This document shows positions 33,417 to 43,179 of a DNA stretch of 64,000 bases, one piece after another. Below the pieces are notes generated by a model. The model searched no databases. It worked only from the letters and a program-made list of their open reading frames with translations, and had not been told where the DNA came from. Numbering within the stretch: the first letter of the stretch is position 1; each line of letters starts with the position of its first letter. Source of the DNA: Actinomycetes bacterium (lineage in GTDB: Bacteria; Actinomycetota; Acidimicrobiia; Acidimicrobiales; Palsa-688); the NCBI GenBank assembly GCA_021808665.1, contig JAKBBA010000011.1:1-64000 (forward strand). Reading direction: 5' to 3'. The translations under genes and the position numbers were made by a program.

Positions 33417-34145
33417 GTGGCGCGCCTGAACCCCGACAATCTCGCTCACGCTGAGGAGCTGATCGCCCTGTACCCCGAGCGGAGGTCGGCCCTCATCCCG
33501 ATCCTGCACGTGCTTCAGGAACAGGATGGTTACCTGAGCGAGGACGGCATGGCTCACGTCGCTGAGCTCGTCGGTATAAAACCGGTCGAGGTTCGCGGTA
33601 CGGCTTCGTTCTACGACATGTTCCACTTCGAACCGGTCGGCCGTTACCTGGTGGCGGTGTGCACGAACATCGCCTGCATGCTCCAAGGTGCCTACCGGCT
33701 GCTGGAACACGCCGAGGAGACCCTAGGTGTGGCGCCTGGGGGTACCACGGCCGACGGGATGTTCACTTTGGAAGACGCCGAATGCCTGGCCCTTTGCGGC
33801 AACGCCCCTTGCGTCACTGTCAACTGGCGCTTCTTCGGCGATCTTGATCCGCAAGACTTCGACAGACTCGTCGAGGACCTGCGCTCCGGTCGCTTGGACG
33901 GCGAGGTCCCCGCGCATGGAACTCTCAGCAGGGTGCGCCGACGCCACTCCTTGAAGGCTGCTGGCTCTACCGGCTCAGCCAGCGACCAGGCGGCACTTCC
34001 CAATGAGAGCCAGCCGGGATCCGACGCGTCGGAAGGGCCAGCTCCCGACCTGCCTGCCCCCGGGACGCACCTGGACCTGTCAACCCGTCGAAGCACCACC
34101 GCCACGGCCGTCGTCGACGCAAAACACCTGGAGAACCCTAAGTGA
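33417..34145 (+). CDS. nuoE: NADH-quinone oxidoreductase subunit E
   Basis: A 242-residue 24 kDa-type subunit binding the N1a 2Fe-2S cluster: VCTNIACML gives two cysteines and AECLALCGNAPCVTVN two more. LHVLQEQDGYLSEDGMAHVAELVGIKPVEVRGTASFYDMFHFEPVG is canonical. After about residue 170 the protein continues in a 70-residue hydrophilic, Ser/Pro-rich tail with no recognised domain. GTG 33417; the stop overlaps nuoF by four bases. A 55-base gap separates it from nuoD. Confidence 0.95.
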   Translation: MARLNPDNLAHAEELIALYPERRSALIPILHVLQEQDGYLSEDGMAHVAELVGIKPVEVRGTASFYDMFHFEPVGRYLVAVCTNIACMLQGAYRLLEHAEETLGVAPGGTTADGMFTLEDAECLALCGNAPCVTVNWRFFGDLDPQDFDRLVEDLRSGRLDGEVPAHGTLSRVRRRHSLKAAGSTGSASDQAALPNESQPGSDASEGPAPDLPAPGTHLDLSTRRSTTATAVVDAKHLENPK

Positions 34146-35479
34146 CATTTGCCGAATCGACCCGCATCGTAACCGCGAGGTTGCACAACGAACGTTCTTG
34201 GACGATCTCCTCGTACCTGGCAGCGGGCGGCTACCAGGGTCTACGCCGGGCGTTGACCATGACCCCCAAGGAAATTCACGACCAGGTCAACACTGCGAAC
34301 ATTCTCGGTCGGGGAGGGGCGGGCTTCGAGGCCGGCCGCAAGTGGGGCATGCTGCGCCAGGCTCAGCCGGTGTATCTGACCATAAACGGCGACGAGAGCG
34401 AGCCGGCGACTTTCAAGGATCACGCTCTCATCGAAGGAGACCCCCACCAGCTGATCGAGGGGGCTGTCATCGCCGCCTATGTTATAGGTGCCGCCCAGGT
34501 GTTCATCTTCGTGCGCGGCGAGTTCCCCTTGGCGATCGAGCGGCTGCAGGCGGCGCTGAACGAGGCTTACGACTACGGCGCCGTCGGGGCGAACATCTTC
34601 GCCAGTAGCTTCTCGGTAGACGTCGTCGTGCACCCTGGTGCGGGCGCCTACATATGTGGGGAGGAGACCGCCCTGCTCGAAAGCCTCGAAGGCAAAAGAG
34701 GCTACCCGAGGATTAAACCCCCCTTCTTCCCGGCGGTTATGGGACTTTACGGTGCACCGACGATCGTCAACAACGTCGAGACCGTCTCCAACCTTCCCTG
34801 GGTAGTCCTAAACGGTGGTGATAACTTCGCGGCTCTCGGGGAAGGGCGTTCCAAGGGAACGAAGCTCCTCGCCCTGGCCGGTCACGTCAAACAACCCGGC
34901 AACTACGAACTGGAGTGGGCGAAGGTCACCTTCAGGGACCTGATTTTCGACCCGGCGCTCGGCGGTGGGATCAGGGACGACAACGAGCTCAAGGCGATCA
35001 TCCCCGGCGGAGTGTCGTCACCTTGGATCGGACCCGAGCATCTCGACGTTTCGCTGTCCAACGAGGCGATCGCTGGCATCGGCAGCATGGCCGGTTCCGG
35101 TTCTGTCATCCCGATGGACCACACCACCTGCATGGTGCGCGCAGCGTGGCGCATCGTCAGGTTCTTCCATCGAGAGTCCTGCGGACAGTGCACGCCGTGT
35201 CGCGAGGGAGGGGGATGGCTCGAGAAGATCCTCGAACGTATCGAGATGGGCCAGGGTCGCGAGTCCGACTTGGACCTTCTGATGGACGTCTGCGACAACA
35301 TCTCCCCCGGGGTTTCCTGGCCTCCCGCGCAGACGACGATCTGCGTGCTTGGACCGTCGATGCCCCCGTCCATCGCGTCCGGTCTGTCAAGGTTTCGCGA
35401 CGAGTACCTTGCGCACATCCGCGAAGGCCGCTGCCCGTTCCCTCCCGACCGTCTACCCCGGAGGCTCGCCCGTGTCTGA
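34142..35479 (+). CDS. nuoF: NADH-quinone oxidoreductase subunit F (NADH/FMN subunit)
   Basis: A 445-residue 51 kDa-type subunit that oxidises NADH through FMN and the N3 cluster. LGRGGAGFEAGRKWGML is the NADH/FMN fold, INGDESEPATFKDHALIEGDPHQLIEGA and HPGAGAYICGEETALLESLEGKRGYPRIKPPFF follow, and SCGQCTPCREGGGW gives three cysteines of the 4Fe-4S ligand set with a fourth downstream. GTG 34142 overlaps nuoE (GTGA). It overlaps nuoG by eight bases. Confidence 0.97.
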   Translation: MTFAESTRIVTARLHNERSWTISSYLAAGGYQGLRRALTMTPKEIHDQVNTANILGRGGAGFEAGRKWGMLRQAQPVYLTINGDESEPATFKDHALIEGDPHQLIEGAVIAAYVIGAAQVFIFVRGEFPLAIERLQAALNEAYDYGAVGANIFASSFSVDVVVHPGAGAYICGEETALLESLEGKRGYPRIKPPFFPAVMGLYGAPTIVNNVETVSNLPWVVLNGGDNFAALGEGRSKGTKLLALAGHVKQPGNYELEWAKVTFRDLIFDPALGGGIRDDNELKAIIPGGVSSPWIGPEHLDVSLSNEAIAGIGSMAGSGSVIPMDHTTCMVRAAWRIVRFFHRESCGQCTPCREGGGWLEKILERIEMGQGRESDLDLLMDVCDNISPGVSWPPAQTTICVLGPSMPPSIASGLSRFRDEYLAHIREGRCPFPPDRLPRRLARV

Positions 35480-38324
35480 GACGAACTCCGCTATGCCACA
35501 GGCAGCCGGCGCAGCCCACGGCGTAGTCGTGCACCTCCGCAAGCCGCCCCTAGTGACGGCCAGCGCCGTTGGGACGGCTCCGCCCAGACAGTCTTCTGTT
35601 TCCGGCACCGTGACGGTCACCATCGACGGCCGTCAAGTGCAAGCCCGGGCCGGCGAGTGGATCATCGACGCCGCCGACGAGGCCGGCGTGTACATTCCCC
35701 GCTTCTGCTATCACCCGAGGATGAAGCCGGTCGGCATGTGCCGGATGTGCCTAGTCGAAGTGGAAGGACCGCGAGGTTCGACTCTAATGCCGGCCTGCTT
35801 CAACCCGGTGAGCGACGGGATGACGGTCCACACCCGCAGCCCAAAAGCCCTAAAGGCCCAGGAAGGTGTGCTCGAATTCCTCCTCGTCAATCACCCGCTG
35901 GACTGCCCGGTCTGTGACAAAGGCGGCGAGTGCCCCCTACAAGACCAGACGCTCACCTACGGCCCAGGCGAGACGCGTTTCGTCGAGGAGAAGCGCCACT
36001 GGGACAAGCCGATTGCCATATCCAAGCTCGTCTACTTGGACCGAGAGCGCTGCATCCAGTGCGGTCGATGCGTCCGTTTCGCCGACGAGGTCGCCGGGGA
36101 CGCCTTGATCGACTTCGCCGAGAGAGGCGACCGCACCGAGGTGGCGGTGTTTCCCGACTCGCCCTACTCGTCGTATTTCAGCGGGAACGTAGTGCAGATC
36201 TGCCCTGTCGGGGCGCTGACCTCCAAGCCATACCGGTTCAAAGCACGGCCGTGGGACCTAGAACAGGTAGAGACGACCTGCACCACCTGCTCGGTTGGTT
36301 GCCGAACCGTGGTGCAGGCGACCCAAGGCCAGGTCACGCGACTCATAGGAGTAGACTCCGACCCGGTCAACTGGGGCTGGTTGTGCGACAAAGGCCGGTT
36401 CAGCTACCCCGACGCCTCCGATGCCGGTCGTATCAGCGTGCCGATGATCCGTGAAGGCGACGAACTCGTGGAATCCACGTGGGCCAAGGCCATCACCAAG
36501 GCGGCAGCGGGCATCAGCGCCGCTTTGCGGTTCGGGGGCGGATCGTCGGTGGGTGTTATCGGGGGTGCACGCCTCGCCAACGAGGACGCCTACGTGTGGT
36601 CCAAGCTCGCCCGGGTCGTGCTCGGCACCGACAACATAGACGCGCAACTCGGTGACGGCCTGCCCGCTCAGACAGTCCTCGGTCTTCCACGCGCCACTAT
36701 CGACCAGGCCGCCGCGGCCCCGCTGGTCATAACCGTCGGGTCGGACGTAAAAGACGAGCTTCCTGTGCTCTACATCCGGCTCCGCCACGCCGTGCTTGAA
36801 GGCGCAACGCAACTCGTCGAGCTGAACACGACGCCTACAGGGCTCAGCCCGTACGCGGCCGACACCGCCAGGTACAACCCGGGTGAGCTGGCAGCGCTGG
36901 CGGTAGCGATCACCTCCAAGAGCGAGCCGACAGGCCCCGTCGGCGGGGTGGACCCTTCGACTATCGCGTCCATCCGCGGTCACATCTCCCGGGCTGGCCG
37001 CGAAGCTGGACCTTCGGGGCCATCCGTGGTGGTGCTGATCGCCAGGCCGTCCCTGGCCGAGAACGACGAGCAGGTAGCGACCGCGGCGAGGATCCTCGCC
37101 GACATCCCGGGCGTCGCTTTCCTGTCCGGCCTGCGGCGGGGCAACATCCACGGCGCTCTCGACATGGGCATGGCGCCGGGGATCTTGCCCGGGCGTGTCG
37201 CCTTGGACGCGGCCCGCTCCTACTACGAGCACCACTGGGCGGCAGAGCTCCCGGCCGAGGCTGGCCTGGACACCTCGGGGATGCTCGCCGACGCAGCCCG
37301 CGGTCGCATCGGGGCTTTGGTGCTCCTCGGCTCGGACCCACTCGTCGACTTTCCCGACGCCGACATGGCACTTCGCGGTCTTGTGGGAGCCCGGTTCGTC
37401 GTGGCGGTCGACACGCACCTAAACGAATCGGTTCGCAGAGCGGACGTGGTACTCCCGGCGGCACCGTGGAGCCAGAGGCGGGGAACTTTCACCAACCTTG
37501 AGGGCCGCGTCTCGTGGCTCGGTCAGGTCACCTCACCGGGGTCCGCCTGGCCGGAGTGGATGATCGCCGTCGAGCTAGCCGCACGGCTGGGAGTAGACCT
37601 GGGCTACGAAAGCCCCGAGGGAATCTGGGCTGAGATCGAAAAAGTGTCGCCACTGCACCGGGGCGTCACCCGTGAGGTGCTCAGCGGCCCCTACGGCGGT
37701 GACGGCGTCGTCGTCCCCGTCGGGTCGTCCGGTCATAGCACCGCAGCGGCGAGACCCCTAGACCCGATGGCCGACCCGGGCATCTCCTCCGCTGAGCGCC
37801 ACAAGGTCGCTGCTAGCTCCCTGGCGAACGATGAGGCACGCTCAGGCTCCCCTGTGGACGTGGCACAGCCACAGACAGCGGAGGCCTACGCCTTGGGGGA
37901 CGGCGCAGACGCACAGGTCGAGCCGGCGATGCCGCCGTTCGTAGGGCTCCCGCCCGTTCCGGTGCCCTCCCCGTCGAAGCCAGCCGGAGCCGCTGGGGAC
38001 GGAGCCTTGACGCTCGTCACTCGCCGCAAGATGTGGGACGGCGGTACGGCGGCGCAGTCCTCGGCGTACCTTAGCGGTCTGGCGGAGTTGCCGGCATTGG
38101 TCGCCAACCCGGCCGAGCTGGCAGCCCTCGGCGTAGCCGAAGGCGAAAAAGTGACGGTTAGCTCGGCGAAAGGCTCGCTCACCGTGCCGGCATCGGCGGA
38201 CGCCGGGGTCGCGAGCGGAATCGCGGTGCTGGCATGGAACCTCCCCGGGGGCCGCGTCGGGGAGCTCATAGACGCCGGCGAGAGGCTCAACTTCGTCCGT
38301 GTAGCGCCAGGAGGTGACAAATGA
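35472..38324 (+). CDS. nuoG: NADH-quinone oxidoreductase subunit G
   Basis: A 950-residue 75 kDa-type subunit with several iron-sulfur clusters. The N-terminal 2Fe-2S domain (about residues 45-125) includes PRFCYHPRMKPVGMCRMCLVEV; LDCPVCDKGGECPLQD supplies the His/Cys 4Fe-4S region, CIQCGRC and QICPVGALTS the next, and the molybdopterin-oxidoreductase-like domain begins TTCTTCSVGCRTVVQ with a further cysteine in WGWLCDKGRFSY, matching the N7 cluster. The large C-terminal domain has lost molybdenum chemistry. Residues about 770-850 are a low-complexity Pro/Ala/Asp-rich insert. GTG 35472 is set by the nuoF overlap. Confidence 0.95.
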   Translation: MSETNSAMPQAAGAAHGVVVHLRKPPLVTASAVGTAPPRQSSVSGTVTVTIDGRQVQARAGEWIIDAADEAGVYIPRFCYHPRMKPVGMCRMCLVEVEGPRGSTLMPACFNPVSDGMTVHTRSPKALKAQEGVLEFLLVNHPLDCPVCDKGGECPLQDQTLTYGPGETRFVEEKRHWDKPIAISKLVYLDRERCIQCGRCVRFADEVAGDALIDFAERGDRTEVAVFPDSPYSSYFSGNVVQICPVGALTSKPYRFKARPWDLEQVETTCTTCSVGCRTVVQATQGQVTRLIGVDSDPVNWGWLCDKGRFSYPDASDAGRISVPMIREGDELVESTWAKAITKAAAGISAALRFGGGSSVGVIGGARLANEDAYVWSKLARVVLGTDNIDAQLGDGLPAQTVLGLPRATIDQAAAAPLVITVGSDVKDELPVLYIRLRHAVLEGATQLVELNTTPTGLSPYAADTARYNPGELAALAVAITSKSEPTGPVGGVDPSTIASIRGHISRAGREAGPSGPSVVVLIARPSLAENDEQVATAARILADIPGVAFLSGLRRGNIHGALDMGMAPGILPGRVALDAARSYYEHHWAAELPAEAGLDTSGMLADAARGRIGALVLLGSDPLVDFPDADMALRGLVGARFVVAVDTHLNESVRRADVVLPAAPWSQRRGTFTNLEGRVSWLGQVTSPGSAWPEWMIAVELAARLGVDLGYESPEGIWAEIEKVSPLHRGVTREVLSGPYGGDGVVVPVGSSGHSTAAARPLDPMADPGISSAERHKVAASSLANDEARSGSPVDVAQPQTAEAYALGDGADAQVEPAMPPFVGLPPVPVPSPSKPAGAAGDGALTLVTRRKMWDGGTAAQSSAYLSGLAELPALVANPAELAALGVAEGEKVTVSSAKGSLTVPASADAGVASGIAVLAWNLPGGRVGELIDAGERLNFVRVAPGGDK

Positions 38325-39535
38325 GCGGCGACCCGCTTTTCGTGCACGGCCTCAACCTGGCGGTGTGGGTGATACTCGTCGTCAAGGTCGTAGCCGTCTT
38401 CGCAGTTGTGCTGTTGTCGGTTCTGTTCATGATCATGTACGAGCGCAAAGTGATCGCCCGTCTCGGAGTTCGCTACGGTCCCAACCGGGCCGGGCCGAAC
38501 GGCTGGCTGCAGTCGCTGGCCGACGGAACGAAGCTTCTCTTCAAAGAGGCGTTCACTCCCAAAGGCGCCGACAAGGTGGTCTACAAGATCGCCCCGTACC
38601 TGATGCTCCTACCGGCGCTGATCGCTTTCGCTATTGTGCCGATCGGCGGGCACATAACCATCGCCCATCACACGACCGAGCTTCAGCTAGCCGATCCGCA
38701 GTGGGGAATCCTGTTCCTTCTAATGACGTCGGGAGTGGCGGTCTACGGGGTGATGATGGCGGGGTGGTCCTCGGGTTCTAAATACCCGCTCCTCGGTTCG
38801 GTCCGCGCCAGTGCCCAGATGGTCTCCTACGAAGCCGTACTCGGTCTGACCACAGCCACCGCTGTTCTGGTAACCGGGTCTCTCCACACAAGCGCAATTG
38901 TCTCAGCTCAGCACGGCGGGTTTCTCTACCACTGGAACATCATCCACACAGCAGTCATCCCCTTCATCCTCTTTTCGGTAGCGATCACCGCTGAGATGAC
39001 TCGCGCTCCGTTCGACTTGGTAGAAGCCGAGGAGGAGATCTCCGGTGGCTACAACCTCGAGTACTCGTCGGTCGACTTCGCCTGGTTCTACCTGGCTGAA
39101 TACGCGGCGCTGATAACCAACTCGGCGATCATCATCACGCTATGGCTCGGCGGGCCGGATGGCCCGCGCATCGCCGGACATTCGATCGGTCCGGTGTGGT
39201 TCATCATCAAGATGCTCGTCGTGTTGTACATCTTTGTGTGGATCAGGGCGACCCTTCCCCGCTTGCGCTACGACCAGTTGATGGACCTCGGCTGGAAGCG
39301 GATGATCCCTGCGGCCCTAGCGATGCTGATGATCATCGCCGGCTTCCAAGCGACGACAAATACCTCGGGATCGGGCATAGGCCACTACCTCGCGGAGCGG
39401 AAATGGGGTTTCCTTGCGATCGTCGCAAGCGTGCTTCTGTACGCGCTTCTCACTCGTGCGATCGAAGTAGGCAAGCAGGCGACCACCTTGGACGATCCGA
39501 CCGACGCACACCAAAAGGTAGGCGGACAGATATGA
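38321..39535 (+). CDS. nuoH: NADH-quinone oxidoreductase subunit H
   Basis: A 404-residue membrane subunit with about eight helices, linking the peripheral arm to the pumps and lining the quinone chamber. [45 protein letters not shown] is the first loop, [36 protein letters not shown] the second and [42 protein letters not shown] the third, all hallmarks. ATG 38321 overlaps nuoG by four bases and the stop overlaps nuoI by four. Confidence 0.97.
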   Translation: MSGDPLFVHGLNLAVWVILVVKVVAVFAVVLLSVLFMIMYERKVIARLGVRYGPNRAGPNGWLQSLADGTKLLFKEAFTPKGADKVVYKIAPYLMLLPALIAFAIVPIGGHITIAHHTTELQLADPQWGILFLLMTSGVAVYGVMMAGWSSGSKYPLLGSVRASAQMVSYEAVLGLTTATAVLVTGSLHTSAIVSAQHGGFLYHWNIIHTAVIPFILFSVAITAEMTRAPFDLVEAEEEISGGYNLEYSSVDFAWFYLAEYAALITNSAIIITLWLGGPDGPRIAGHSIGPVWFIIKMLVVLYIFVWIRATLPRLRYDQLMDLGWKRMIPAALAMLMIIAGFQATTNTSGSGIGHYLAERKWGFLAIVASVLLYALLTRAIEVGKQATTLDDPTDAHQKVGGQI

Positions 39536-40254
39536 GCGGACTCTCCAACCTGGTACCCCGCCAACTGCGGGGTTTCGTGGTCACCGGCAAGTTGCCGTTC
39601 AAACCTAAGGTGACAGTCCAGTATCCCGAGGAGAAGCGCCCGAAGCCGGAACGTTTCCACGGCCGTCACGTCCTCAACCGCTACGAGGACGGAATGGAGA
39701 AGTGCATCGGCTGCGAACTGTGCGCAGGAGTCTGTCCAGCCAAGTGCATCTACGTTCGCGGAGCCGACAACCCGCCTGACACTCCCGTGTCGCCGGGTGA
39801 GAGATACGGTTTCGTGTACGAGATCAACTTCTTGCGTTGCATTCACTGTGACATGTGCGTCGAAGCGTGCCCTACCGAGGCGATCACCGAGTCCAAGCTC
39901 TTCGAGTTCTCCTTCGCGAGCCGATCGGACGCCATCTACACCAAAGCGGAGCTTCTAGTCGACGACGACGGCCTCCCACAGCAGTTGCCGTGGGAGGACT
40001 GGAAGCCCGGTGACGATCGCAACACCTCCGGATGGGTGAGGGCTACCTCCCCCGCCGGGGACGCGTCGAGCGAAGGTAGGGCGATGTGGTCGGCAGAGCT
40101 CGGCTACGGGGTCAGGCACCCCCAGAGAGGCCAGAGCGATCCCTCCGGCGCCGATTACCCGGCCGACACGGACATCTCCCTACGTGAGACCCTTTCAGGG
40201 GCTCTGCGCGGTATCGGAGTCGACGACAAAAGACCGGATCGGGGTGAGGACTGA
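39532..40254 (+). CDS. nuoI: NADH-quinone oxidoreductase subunit I
   Basis: A 240-residue ferredoxin-like subunit with two 4Fe-4S clusters (N6a, N6b): [18 protein letters not shown] and [17 protein letters not shown] each supply a CxxCxxCxxxCP set. The first 45 residues anchor it to the membrane arm ([32 protein letters not shown]). A C-terminal tail of about 90 residues extends beyond common NuoI lengths. ATG 39532 is in an ATGA overlap with nuoH; its stop is in a TGATG with nuoJ. Confidence 0.96.
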   Translation: MSGLSNLVPRQLRGFVVTGKLPFKPKVTVQYPEEKRPKPERFHGRHVLNRYEDGMEKCIGCELCAGVCPAKCIYVRGADNPPDTPVSPGERYGFVYEINFLRCIHCDMCVEACPTEAITESKLFEFSFASRSDAIYTKAELLVDDDGLPQQLPWEDWKPGDDRNTSGWVRATSPAGDASSEGRAMWSAELGYGVRHPQRGQSDPSGADYPADTDISLRETLSGALRGIGVDDKRPDRGED

Positions 40255-40910
40255 TGCTCGCTACGCTGAGTGCCGCTGTGCTGGCGGACACTTCAGGCCA
40301 GGCTCTGGCCCACGCCTCGGCGTGGGCCGTGTTCGCCGTAGGCGCCGCTATGATCCTCACAGGTGCGGCTGGCGTGATCCTTCTACGCAACCCGGTCCAC
40401 TCGGCTCTGATGCTCGTCGTCACGCTTTTCGGGGTGGCCTTGGAGTTCATCGACGAGTCCGCCGACTTCCTAGCGGCGGTGCAGATAATCGTATACGCGG
40501 GCGCCGTCGTCATCTTGTTCCTCTTCGTCATCATGTTCCTCGGCGTGGACCGCAAGGAGGCGATTGCCGCAGAACCCACCAAGCTGCAGAAACCCCTGGC
40601 CGCTCTGATGGGCTTGGTGGTCTTGGTAGAGATCCTCGCCTTGTCACGCGTCGACCATTGGGCATCGGGTGCCCCCGCTCAGTCGGGAACGCTCAACGGG
40701 GCAGGAGACAACGTGCAGAAACTAGGGCAGGCTGTCTACACCGGATACCTGTTGCCGTTCGAGATGACCGCTGCTCTGCTCGTCATCGCCGTCGTCGCTA
40801 CCGTCGTGCTCTCCAAGCGTTCCGCAGGTTCCGCTGAGGCGTCCTCCCCGGACGATCCAGAGCGGGAGGGGCGGGCTGGGGACCCAGAGGACTCCGAGGT
40901 TGCGTTGTGA
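40254..40910 (+). CDS. nuoJ: NADH-quinone oxidoreductase subunit J
   Basis: A 218-residue membrane subunit with five predicted helices: [72 protein letters not shown] (the pi-bulge-type helix with its typical [20 protein letters not shown]) and two C-terminal helices. The last 35 residues are charged and probably cytoplasmic. ATG 40254 follows directly from nuoI; the stop overlaps nuoK GTG by four bases. Confidence 0.95.
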   Translation: MLATLSAAVLADTSGQALAHASAWAVFAVGAAMILTGAAGVILLRNPVHSALMLVVTLFGVALEFIDESADFLAAVQIIVYAGAVVILFLFVIMFLGVDRKEAIAAEPTKLQKPLAALMGLVVLVEILALSRVDHWASGAPAQSGTLNGAGDNVQKLGQAVYTGYLLPFEMTAALLVIAVVATVVLSKRSAGSAEASSPDDPEREGRAGDPEDSEVAL

Positions 40911-41212
40911 GCGTTCCCAGCGCCTGGTATTTGGTGCTCGCCGCCGTCTTGTTCGGCATGGGCGCAACAGGACTTCTGATCCGCCGTAACGTCCTGATCA
41001 TGTTCATGTGCATCGAGCTGATGCTGAACGCGGTGAACCTCACCTTTGTCACTTTCGCCCGGCTGCTGAACGACATCGGCGGTCAGGTCGACGTCCTGTT
41101 CGTGCTCGTGGTTGCGGCAGCGGAAGTTGTCGTGGGACTAGCGATCATCGTCGCACTGTTCCGCCGCAGGGCAGCAGCAACCGCTGACGACATCCACATA
41201 CTGAAGGGCTGA
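40907..41212 (+). CDS. nuoK: NADH-quinone oxidoreductase subunit K
   Basis: A 101-residue, three-helix membrane subunit, normal in length. [47 protein letters not shown] carries the conserved glutamate in helix 2 ([11 protein letters not shown]), and [26 protein letters not shown] has the second conserved glutamate in helix 3. GTG 40907 overlaps nuoJ. Confidence 0.97.
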   Translation: MSVPSAWYLVLAAVLFGMGATGLLIRRNVLIMFMCIELMLNAVNLTFVTFARLLNDIGGQVDVLFVLVVAAAEVVVGLAIIVALFRRRAAATADDIHILKG

Positions 41213-41220
41213 CGTATCCG

Positions 41221-43170
41221 TTGAACGCCGCTTACCTGATTGTCGCGCTTCCTCTCACCGGCGCCCTGATACTCCTCTTCGGGGGCCGCAAGATCACTGA
41301 CCCCGTCTCGGGCTGGTTGGCAACGGCGATGGCCGCCGGCTCGTTCATAGCGACCGTGGTGGTGTGGGCGACCCTGCTCGGCCGGCCGAGCTCGTCGCGC
41401 TCAGTGGACAAGACCATCTTCACATGGATGCCCGTAGGGACGCTGCACGTCAGCTTCGGACTCACCCTCGACCCACTGTCGATCCTGTGGAGCCTCTTCG
41501 TCACGGGCGTCGGAACCCTGATCACCCTGTACTCGATCGGCTACATGCGAGGGGACCCGAGCTTCAGCCGCTTCTTCTTCTACCTGAACGCGTTCATCTT
41601 CTCGATGGTCATCTTGGTGCTGGCGGACAACTACCTGTTCAGCTTCCTCGGATGGGAAGGCGTCGGGTTCTGCTCATACGGTCTGGTCGGCTTCTGGTTC
41701 GAACGTGACAGCGCAGCCGTTGCGGCCAAGAAGGCCTTCGTTACGAACCGGATCGGCGACTTCGGCTTCATGGTCGCCTTGTACCTGATGTTCGCTCACT
41801 TCGGCTCGTTCAACTATTCGGTGGTCCTCGCTCCGCTCGCCGCCGGCCACGCCACGATCGCCACGTCTACGGCGACTTTCATAGCGGTGATGCTCGTCCT
41901 TGGGGCGGTAGCCAAGTCGGCGCAGATACCCCTTTACATGTGGCTCCCCGACGCCATGGAAGGCCCGACCCCAGTCTCCGCGCTGATCCACGCAGCCACT
42001 ATGGTCACCGCGGGTGTCTACCTGATCGCACGAACGGCGCCGATAATCCATTTCAGCCCCGACGCCCAGTGGATCATCGCGTCGATAGGAGCCGGCACCT
42101 GTTTTCTTGCTGCCACGATCGCGTGCGTCCAAGACGACATCAAGCGTGTGCTCGCCTACTCGACTATCTCCCAGATCGGCTATATGTTCCTCGCGGAGGG
42201 GTCCGGCGACTACCAGGCGGGCATCTACCACACCGTCATGCACGCCTTCTTCAAGGCGCTTCTGTTCCTCGCAGCGGGGGCGATCATCCACGCCCTCCAC
42301 GACGAGCAGAACATGAAGCGAATGGGCAACCTCCGAAAGTACCTGCCGATCACGTTCCCCGCTTTCATGGCCGGCTTCTTGGCCCTTGCGGCGATACCAC
42401 CTTTCGACGGTTTCTGGTCCAAAGACGAGGTGCTGGACGCCGCCTGGCACAAAAGCCCGGCCCTCTGGGCTTTCGGAGTTGCAGCGGCCGGTCTCACCGC
42501 CTATTACATGAGCCGCCAGGTTCGCCTCGTGTTCTGGGGTAAGTCCCGCTGGGAGACCGCGGCGGCCGACCACGGCGCGGCCGGCGACACCGGGCATGGC
42601 GGCGTTGGTGAATCGGGTCACGGCTCGGGAGCGCCGCACGAGGCTCCTTGGACGATGACCGTACCGCTGGTCATCCTCGCCGTCGCGTCGACGGTCGGCT
42701 GGCTCCTCAACGCAGACTTCGGCGGGCTCGACTTCATCAACAAGTGGCTGGCGCCGATCTTCCCTTCGACGGTAGCCACACCGTTCACCGTGTCGACCGA
42801 CACGAAATGGGTTCTAGGCATTGTCGCCACGGCGTTCTCCCTCACCGGACTGGCCCTAGGCATGGGCCTGTGGCGTAAGGTGGTCAGCCGCCCGGCTCTC
42901 GAACCGGCCTTCCTCGCTCACGCCTGGTACATAGACGAGGGGATAGCGGCGACGGTGTCAGGGCCGCTGGCCCGTATGGCGACACGTTTCAGCTTCGTAG
43001 TCGACGCAACGTGGGTGGACGGTCTGGTCAACGGCGTCGCCCGCTCGGCCGCCGGCGCCGGCCGCCAGCTTCGACGGGTCCAGACCGGTTACGTCCGCAA
43101 CTACGCCCTGGCGATAGGGATCGGCACGGTCATCGTGCTGTTCTACGTGTCCGTGCGGGCGGGGAGCTGA
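41221..43170 (+). CDS. nuoL: NADH-quinone oxidoreductase subunit L
   Basis: A 649-residue antiporter-like pump subunit, about 16 helices. FFYLNAFIFSMVILVLADNYLFSFLGWEGVGFCSYGLVGFWF, KAFVTNRIGDFGFM, KSAQIPLYMWLPDAMEGPTPVSALIHAATMVTAGVYLIAR and STISQIGYMFLAEGSG are the proton-antiporter family hallmarks. Around residues 445-480 is a hydrophilic, His/Gly-rich loop (ADHGAAGDTGHGG). The long lateral helix and last TM follow. TTG 41221 lies 8 bases after nuoK. Confidence 0.97.
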   Translation: MNAAYLIVALPLTGALILLFGGRKITDPVSGWLATAMAAGSFIATVVVWATLLGRPSSSRSVDKTIFTWMPVGTLHVSFGLTLDPLSILWSLFVTGVGTLITLYSIGYMRGDPSFSRFFFYLNAFIFSMVILVLADNYLFSFLGWEGVGFCSYGLVGFWFERDSAAVAAKKAFVTNRIGDFGFMVALYLMFAHFGSFNYSVVLAPLAAGHATIATSTATFIAVMLVLGAVAKSAQIPLYMWLPDAMEGPTPVSALIHAATMVTAGVYLIARTAPIIHFSPDAQWIIASIGAGTCFLAATIACVQDDIKRVLAYSTISQIGYMFLAEGSGDYQAGIYHTVMHAFFKALLFLAAGAIIHALHDEQNMKRMGNLRKYLPITFPAFMAGFLALAAIPPFDGFWSKDEVLDAAWHKSPALWAFGVAAAGLTAYYMSRQVRLVFWGKSRWETAAADHGAAGDTGHGGVGESGHGSGAPHEAPWTMTVPLVILAVASTVGWLLNADFGGLDFINKWLAPIFPSTVATPFTVSTDTKWVLGIVATAFSLTGLALGMGLWRKVVSRPALEPAFLAHAWYIDEGIAATVSGPLARMATRFSFVVDATWVDGLVNGVARSAAGAGRQLRRVQTGYVRNYALAIGIGTVIVLFYVSVRAGS

Positions 43171-43179
43171 GGAACAGAA

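Noticed and set aside
36258..37418. 386-residue open frame antisense to nuoG
   Set aside because: Arises from codon bias of nuoG on the other strand; composition (His, Arg, Gly-rich) is typical of shadow frames.
42541..42660. His-rich loop in NuoL as metal-binding insert
   Set aside because: Variable His/Gly-rich loops at this place are common in NuoL proteins.
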